From Adenanthera pavonina (Eukaryota > Streptophyta > Magnoliopsida > Fabales > Fabaceae): a DNA stretch of 64,000 nucleotides. Positions 58,475 to 64,000 of the stretch are shown here, one piece after another. The notes under the pieces are model-generated. The model searched no databases. It saw only the letters and a program-made list of their open reading frames with translations, and was not told the origin of the DNA. The translations under genes and the position numbers were made by a program. How positions within the stretch are numbered: the stretch's first letter is position 1; each line of letters starts with the position of its first letter. The stretch is taken from assembly GCA_026686845.1 (NCBI GenBank), contig JAIVEN010000014.1, forward strand, positions 32,076,001 to 32,140,000. The letters run 5' to 3'.

Positions 58475-60664
58475 TCAATACTTCTTCTTTGGCTTGGGCT
58501 TCTTGCTGTACATCTTCCCGGATGACTCTGCAGCAGATTTTCCAGTTTGCTTCTTCTTCTCCCCCTTTTGGACATCATCAGGAAGGCCAACAAAATCAGT
58601 CGGAGGAGGGATCTGAGAAACTGGAATGGCTTGAAGTGGCACAGGAGCAAAAGGGATTTCTGGTTCAACTGGTGCAGGAGGCTCAGAAAGCTCAGGACTT
58701 GTCTCTTCATCATCATTAGAGATCTCAAGCAACTCCTGCATTACTTGCCTAGAAAGAGCCAATTGAGCTCTTTGTTCTTCTGAGAGTCCATAAGCAGCAA
58801 GAGAGGGAGGAGCTGGGTCATCAGGACGAAACATTTCCTCAAGCCTTCTTCTCTGAGCTTGTAAGAGAGCATTGTGAGCAATAGCTTCATAATCAACAAT
58901 AGCCCCATAGCTTCTCTCTTTATTGCTGGCACCCTCCTGCACTGGAGAGATGGAAATAGATGCCACCAGTCTGTCAACTTGCTTAGATTCTTGAATGGAA
59001 AGAATTGAATCCTGAGCATCTTCTTGCATAGGCTCATGAGGGCTTGTTTCCTGAAGACCTTCTTCTTCCAAACCATAATCCAAGGGTGGACTAGGACTTG
59101 GTGTCTTCATTGTACCAGCAGGCTCAGCACCATCTATATCAACATCTTGGTCAGAAGAAGCTAGCTCGAAGGAGCTTGGAGGCTTAGGGGTTGGAGATTA
59201 GATAGGCACAGAAAACCCTGGCTGATGTGGTAGGGATTGCACTTCAAATTTCTTCATAGGCATCAGTAACCACTTTCATGTTTGTTGCTAACTGATGAAT
59301 CTGATCTTGCAGATGAGCAAATTTGGCATTTTGCTCATCCCTGATACTGAGAATGAGTGTAGACAAGCTGTCATACAACTCAGTGATCTTGGTTGGCTTG
59401 GCAAGAGAGGAGGGAGTGGCTGGAATGTGAGTAGGCTTGGATGGAGATGGAACTGGCTGAGAAGGCTGAGGTACAGATCTTGCAGGGGCTTCAGAAGTGC
59501 CTTCTTACTGTAGGGAGGCATCTGTAACAAAGAATAGATCCTCAGTTCTTCCTGCTCCCTTTCCAACCCATCTTCTTTCATCCTTTTCAATTCCCATTCT
59601 TTGCAGTTCTTCCTCCTTGAAGATCTCAGTGGGCTTCCCCTTTCCCTTCTCAAGATGCTGAATTCTAGCATATTGCAGAATTCTGGAAATGATAGCTGCA
59701 TAGGAGAGTGTGTAGTCCTTCTTCTGATCCTTTGCCTTGATCATGCGTTGGAGTATGATATGTCCCATGTTGATCGGCTTTCCATGCATGATTGCTGCCA
59801 TGACATGTGCCTCTGCCCTTGTTATCAAATTGAAGCTGCCACCTTTGTTGAATATCATCCTGGACACTATGTAGTGCTGGATTCTCACTTGAACACTGAG
59901 GTCTATGGGCTTCAATACGTTTATGGATGGCCGGTTTTCCCTTCTTCTAAATAAAGTTCTTAGAATTGTGCTTTCCTTGTAGTTCAGAAAGGGGCCACCT
60001 TCTTCATCAGCAGTTTCTGCCACATCCAAGTATCCAGAGGCAGTGATGTCAATCTTGAGGCCATCTTGCCCTGGGATCTCTAACACTTCATTCAAGGTTT
60101 CATCTGAGAGCCAGATGGTCCTTGATCTCAGATTGACCTCCCACTTTTTCTTCTTGCTGTTGTTTTTCAAGGAGGCATACCAAGTTTTTATCACTTCATC
60201 ATCATATCACTCCAATACTTCCAATAGATTCTTGTATCTCATCATCCATATACCAGCATCAAAACTATTAGAGACCAAGAAATCCTCCAAGTTTACACAA
60301 TGTGGCTTGATTACCTTTTTGTTGGCAAACTTGGTGGAGTATTCCTCTTGAATCTGTGGAGTGCTCCATAATGGCAGTGTGGTAAGATCATATTCTCCAG
60401 ATTCAATACTTGAGGATGAAGTGGAAGTAACAGGTTCAGCAGCAACAGGAACAAGGACCGAAGGTTCTGCTGTCTTTAAGGAAGAGGGTCCAGCCTTCTT
60501 TGATTCTCCCTTGGGTGTGGTTTTCTGGCGTTTGGAAGGAGTTCCTTTGCTGGATTCGGCCTTTCTCTTCAATTTTTCTCCTTCCTTCGTGGCATATTGG
60601 GATTTAACCGAACGTTTTGGATGAGCCTCTCCTTTGCCAGCTTCTGGATTCTTAACTTTAGCCA
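58475..60664 (-). pseudogene. Sirevirus env-like ORF (about 730 codons), broken
   Basis: Minus-strand ORF after pol. Starts MAKVKNPEAGKGEAHPKRSV at 60664, with a Lys/Ser-rich N-terminus. The middle (60194-59505) has IWLSDETLNEVLEIPGQDGL, LFRRRENRPSINVLKPIDLS and LITRAEAHVMAAIMHGKPIN, resembling the 'putative plant transposon protein' domain found in retroelement extra ORFs. Then a Pro/Ser linker, a coiled stretch (ITELYDSLSTLILSIRDEQN), and a Pro/Glu-rich C-part ending YSKKPKPKKKY. No signal peptide or membrane segment is evident. Lesions: TGA 60207-60209, TAA 59505-59507, TGA 59244-59246, TAA 59198-59200 and one shift. The role of such ORFs is unknown; 'env-like' is a positional name. Confidence 0.8.
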
Positions 60665-60859
60665 TTTTCGCGGATGAATGTTGCAGAATGGAGCAAAGAG
60701 CAGGTTTAAAGGATACAAAACGAAGTTTAAACCTTGGGAAATGACGGTTTTTGGTCATAATTGAAGAGCATTGAATGGAGGATTAGAACAGACTCAGAGA
60801 GAATAGGAATAGGGTTATGTCTGTTCAAATGAAAACCGTCAGTTTTAACGTATGTAACC

Positions 60860-61450
60860 GCCTGATAGGCAAATTTTGAGGGGTCAAAATTCGAACTTCG
60901 AGCAGTTAAGAGTTAAACCGTTCAGCAAAGCTTACTGACAAAGGAATTTTCTTCAGAAAGTTCATCTGACAGTGGCATGGTTCAAGCAACACAAGATGAA
61001 CAGACGAACTTTATTCCAACAAAGTTCAAATTTCGAAGAGTAAACATCAAACAGCAATAAAACCACCAAACAATAGACAAATTAAGCATACAAAACTTCA
61101 TTTTTAAAAGATTCAACATTGAGGAGCATGTTTCAACAGACGAATTTTCAACTTAGAAATTCGAATTTCTACATTTTGTAAAAGTCTTCCAACATTCGTA
61201 CGTTAAGAGATAAACATCAGCAAAATCACATGTTGGACAAACAAAACTTTGAAATTTTTGTTCTTGAAAATTTGAATTTTGAAGGGCTAACAGATGAATT
61301 TCGAGGCTTCACCAAGAACTGTTCCAACTTATAACAGGCTGAAGTTCGTCTGTTGGGTATCCAAATTCGAATGTTGACCATGTTGACATCCTCAGAAACT
61401 CAAATTTTCAAGGAAATTCGTCTAACAAACAATCAATATACGAATTTCAG
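60860..61450 (-). repeat. Second hairpin array, between pol and env-like ORF
   Basis: Same units as in the LTRs: gcaaattttgagg..tcaaaattcg (60869), cagacgaac..gttcaaatttcg (61001), acagacgaattttcaactta then gaaattcgaattt (61135), ccaaattcgaatgtt (61360) and caaattttcaaggaaattcg (61399). It lies in the non-coding spacer 200-800 bp upstream of the env-like start. Confidence 0.75.
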
Positions 61451-61664
61451 CTTTAGAAACTTACAAAATGGATCCAGAAACTCAAAATATCTCTCATTTT
61501 CTTCAATTTTTGATCATTCCATTATGGTAAGCTCCATTTTCCAGATTTATCGGCATTGAATCTCATGAGGAGCACCTGCAACTTAAATTAAACACACTCC
61601 GATGCTAAAGTTAGAACTAATTTAATGTTGGAAAATCTAAAAATAGAATCACAGACGGATTTAC

Positions 61665-61900
61665 TTACAGTTCATTGGGATTTACCATGCCCAATTCTCT
61701 TCTTATTTTGCAATGTCTATCTTCTGATAAAGGCTTTGTCAGTATATCAGCTACTTGATCTTCAGTTGGGATGTACTCTAGTTTGATTTCTCCTTTCAAA
61801 ACATGATCCCTTATGAAGTGGTGCCTAACTTCAATATGTTTCGTCCTTGAATGCATGACAGGATTCTTTGTGATATTAATGGCACTTTGGTTGTCACACA
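61665..61900 (-). pseudogene. Sirevirus pol 3' end (RNase H), cut by an insertion
   Basis: Minus strand: CDNQSAINITKNPVMHSRTK, then HIEVRHHFIRDH, YIPTEDQVADILTKPL and ending MVNPNEL with TAA at 61665. This is the C-terminal part of Copia RNase H with its conserved Asp and the LTKPL motif. The frame is undamaged to 61900, where the LTR of element 2 begins; the remainder of pol must lie beyond element 2. Confidence 0.93.
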
Positions 61901-63567
61901 TGTTAGCAAGGCTGACTTCCCCCCAAGAGGGGGGTGAATTGGGAAGATTGAAATTTTTCTGCACAAACTGAAATGAGTGAAGATAGCACAGTGTAATGAA
62001 GGCAACTTGTAAAACAGAGCAAGCTGAAAAGTAAAGATAAGGAGAAGAAAACTCAGTGATTTATTCTGGTTCGGTCTATCCACTTGACCTACTTTCAGTC
62101 CCCAAGACAACTCTTGAGATTTATCCACTATACAGTAAGAATTCAACGGGCTTCTTGCTAATGCCACAGTACATGAGTATGCTCTGTTTCTGGAGCTCTC
62201 TCAAACACTCTAAGCACTCTCACAATGTGCTTCCCAATCCCCTTGTGATTTCCCCTCACAAGTAAATCTATCTTACAGATGAAGAGTAGATTGTTTACAA
62301 AGAAATAACTCTCTTGAATAGAGTAGATTTGAAGGTTAAAGTACAAATATTGAAGTTGAGAGGGTAAAAGCTCTTGAGAAGAAGTTTTGATAGAAATTCA
62401 TTATATACAAGTTAGATTCATTACCCACAACTTCAAATGTTCTTGTATTTATAGATTTAGGTCTAAAATGTCCGTTAGAGACTTTAATCTATCCGTTGGA
62501 GAAGTTATCCAATGGTTACTCTGAAAAACTATCCATTAACCAACTGCATTTAATGCTTCTGACATACTAAAATTTGAATCTTGGTTGGTCAACAGACGAA
62601 TTTTAAAGAAACCGAAGGTTAGAGCTTTCAACGTTAAAACACGAAGTTCGTCTGTTCATGAAGTGAAATTCGAATTTTGAAACTTGTAGAACATTTTCAC
62701 AATGTGGCATACGAATTTTCATGAAGAAAGTTTTTCGGTTAAGTGTGAACAGTGTTTTCAATTTGCTACAGTGCCCTCGAAATTCGAATTTTGGAAGCCC
62801 AAAATTCGTCTGTTCCCAGTACGTGAAAAGGAGGCACAGTAGTTCATTTTCTTCAAAATTCGAATGTTGAAGAGTGAAGTTCGTCTGTCAGAGAGACTCT
62901 TTTCAGACTAACTTTATCATTCGAATGTTGCAAGTTCACATCATTCGTATGTCAATGTTTCACTTCAACAGACTCAAGAACTTAGCTTCTAAAATTCAAA
63001 TTTTAATGTTCAAAGTTCGTCTGTCAGAGAGCAGTTTTGAAACTTAAATCATTCTTGATCTTAGATGAACTTTAACATAGTTTCAGATGAATTTCTTCTA
63101 TTTTCTCAAATTTTATTTTGTCTGAAATTCGAATTTTGAAGAACCAAAGTTCGTCTGTTTCAAGGAAACTTCTCTCAGACTTAGATGAAAATTTGAATGT
63201 TGAACAATCAAAATTCGTCTGACAGAGAGCCATCTCTTCAGACTTATTCAGTTTTAGCTCGAAATTCGAATTTCCTAAGGCAAAGTTCGAATTTCCAACT
63301 TGACAGTTAAGTTTAAACTTTCAAACTTCGTCTGTTTGTGGGTGTTTTTCAAATAAGTCAAGATTTAACACAAAATCAAGGTTTGAAAACATCTTTTTCT
63401 CAAATTAAAATCTTTTACCCAATCACAACTAAAACTAAATATCCTACACAGGATCTATCAGCAAATACTCAGAAAATCTTCACTTGAAACAACTTTGATC
63501 TCCTTTGATATCTTCAATCCGAGCTCTTGAGTGTTGGTTTAGAATCATCAAAACTCTTGATTCAACG
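61901..63567 (-). repeat. Sirevirus 3' LTR L5, minus strand
   Basis: 1,667 bp; minus-strand start CGTTGAATCAAGAG (TG changed to CG) at 63567, end ccttgctaaca at 61901. Hairpin array 62570-63340, with the perfect stem CGAATTTTGG-aagc-CCAAAATTCG at 62785-62808. MSA changed to TCCAATGGTTA (62508-62518); TATAAATA at 62446-62453. Confidence 0.92.
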
Positions 63568-63589
63568 TTCTCCCCCTTTTTGATGATGA
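63568..63589 (-). promoter_or_regulatory. Sirevirus polypurine tract (element 2)
   Basis: Minus strand catcatcaaaaagggggaga then a, directly before the LTR; the same as at 58159-58180. Confidence 0.9.
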
Positions 63590-63882
63590 CAAAACAACTC
63601 ACACACTGGGTTAGTACTTGGGTTTACTTTCATAAGCTCCCCCTCAACATATGCATTACAGTTCATAAGATATCATTTTGAACAGATTAAGTGAAGAGAT
63701 TCAAAGCCCAAATCATTGCAATCAAAAACATAATTCATTTAATCAAATTGTTGCCATATATATTCCAATTAAAGAGCAGTTCTCAAAAATATCAAACAAC
63801 CAAATACAATTAAACAACTAATACAAGATACAGCAACTAAAACAAGATACAGCAAGAGGATTCAGCCTAAGATCTAAAAACA

Positions 63883-64000
63883 TCACTTCTTCTTTGGCTT
63901 AGTCTTCTTGCTGTACGTCTTTCCTTTTCCAGATGGCTCAGCAGATTTTTCAACTTGCTTAGTCCCAGTTTGCTTTATCTTCTCCCCCTTTTTGGCATCA
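63883..64000 (-). pseudogene. End of env-like ORF of Sirevirus element 2 (partial)
   Basis: Minus-strand frame ending KPKKK with TGA at 63883-63885. Upstream text gives KSAEPSGKGKTYSKKTKPKK, matching the end of the ORF at 58475 (KSAAESSGKMYSKKPKPKKK). Only the last 38 codons are in the window, and the frame is open here; intactness cannot be judged. Confidence 0.75.

Larger units (their letters stand above)
56494..61900 (-). mobile_element. Sirevirus-type Copia element 1 (3' part), minus strand
   Basis: On the minus strand, from right to left: end of pol (RNase H, 61665-61900), a 1-kb spacer with hairpins, an env-like ORF (60664 to 58475), polypurine tract, and 3' LTR (58158 to 56494). A Copia pol followed by an extra long ORF and a 'catcaaaaagggggagaa' tract is the layout of Sireviruses. 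Its upstream part lies beyond the nested element 2, outside the window. The LTR inserted into a T-like LTR (left flank gatat). Confidence 0.85.
61901..64000 (-). mobile_element. Sirevirus-type Copia element 2 (3' part), nested in element 1
   Basis: 3' LTR 61901-63567, polypurine tract, and the end of its own env-like ORF (63883-64000); the rest lies outside the window. Same family and orientation as element 1. Left flank acaca is the expected target duplication; the other copy is not in the window. Confidence 0.9.

Noticed and set aside
59288..59701. 137-aa minus-strand ORF and plus-strand ORFs at 58489-60624
   Set aside because: Shadow frames of the env-like ORF; the real frame gives conserved domain text and continues across the stops.
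61665..61964. 99-aa ORF as a novel fusion protein
   Set aside because: Its first 20 codons are LTR of a nested element read through into RNase H; an accident of insertion.

Overview
The window is nuclear DNA from a flowering plant; the species cannot be told from the sequence. It is AT-rich, the recognisable genes belong to plant LTR-retrotransposons and CACTA transposons, and the primer-binding sites match plant initiator-tRNA-Met. No intact host gene was found. Almost everything is a stack of nested, decayed mobile elements, best read as layers of insertion, solo-LTR formation, truncation and C-to-T decay.

Left part (1-18362). The 3' part of a Gypsy LTR (family T, 1-1087) abuts the 3' part of another Gypsy LTR (family B, 1088-2599) and a rotten gag leader. 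A CACTA-like DNA element (3146-15953) follows. Inside it are a shrunken solo Sirevirus LTR (3517-4151), a complete but dead Copia element (4298-9385, two LTRs, PBS, PPT, gag-pol), and minus-strand intron-containing gene pieces (9617-14376), one of them resembling the nucleolar GTPase NOG2. A Sirevirus solo LTR (15991-17649, TSD TATCC) lies just outside.

Middle (18363-46904). A minus-strand T-like LTR holds another Sirevirus solo LTR (18415-19979) and leads into a degraded Gypsy interior. A two-LTR B-family Gypsy relic (23270-31705) follows, then rearranged filler and a Gypsy pol pseudogene with an intact FIDD reverse-transcriptase motif (33168-35860). Next is a minus-strand CACTA gene pair (35957-42150: TNP2 C-terminus and a Ptta/En-Spm-like gene), the second split by a B-family solo LTR with TSD CTTTC. 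A B-family 5' LTR with PBS and gag start follows on the minus strand (42840-45826), then a CACTA-like end and a Copia-like LTR fragment.

Right part (46905-64000). A Tekay/Del-type chromovirus (family T) has LTRs and a pol with a C-terminal chromodomain. Its 3' LTR carries a solo LTR of a different family (52955-54616, TSD GTTGT). A third T-like LTR is cut by a minus-strand Sirevirus (3' LTR 56494-58158, env-like ORF, end of pol). A second Sirevirus of the same family is inserted inside the RNase H domain of the first and runs off the window.

Most notable: the Sirevirus LTRs carry an array of short hairpins around AAATTCGAATTT, followed by an 11-bp match to the mitosis-specific MSA element about 53 bp upstream of a TATA box. 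A second hairpin array of the same kind lies between pol and the env-like ORF. One solo LTR has lost this whole array and the TATA box.
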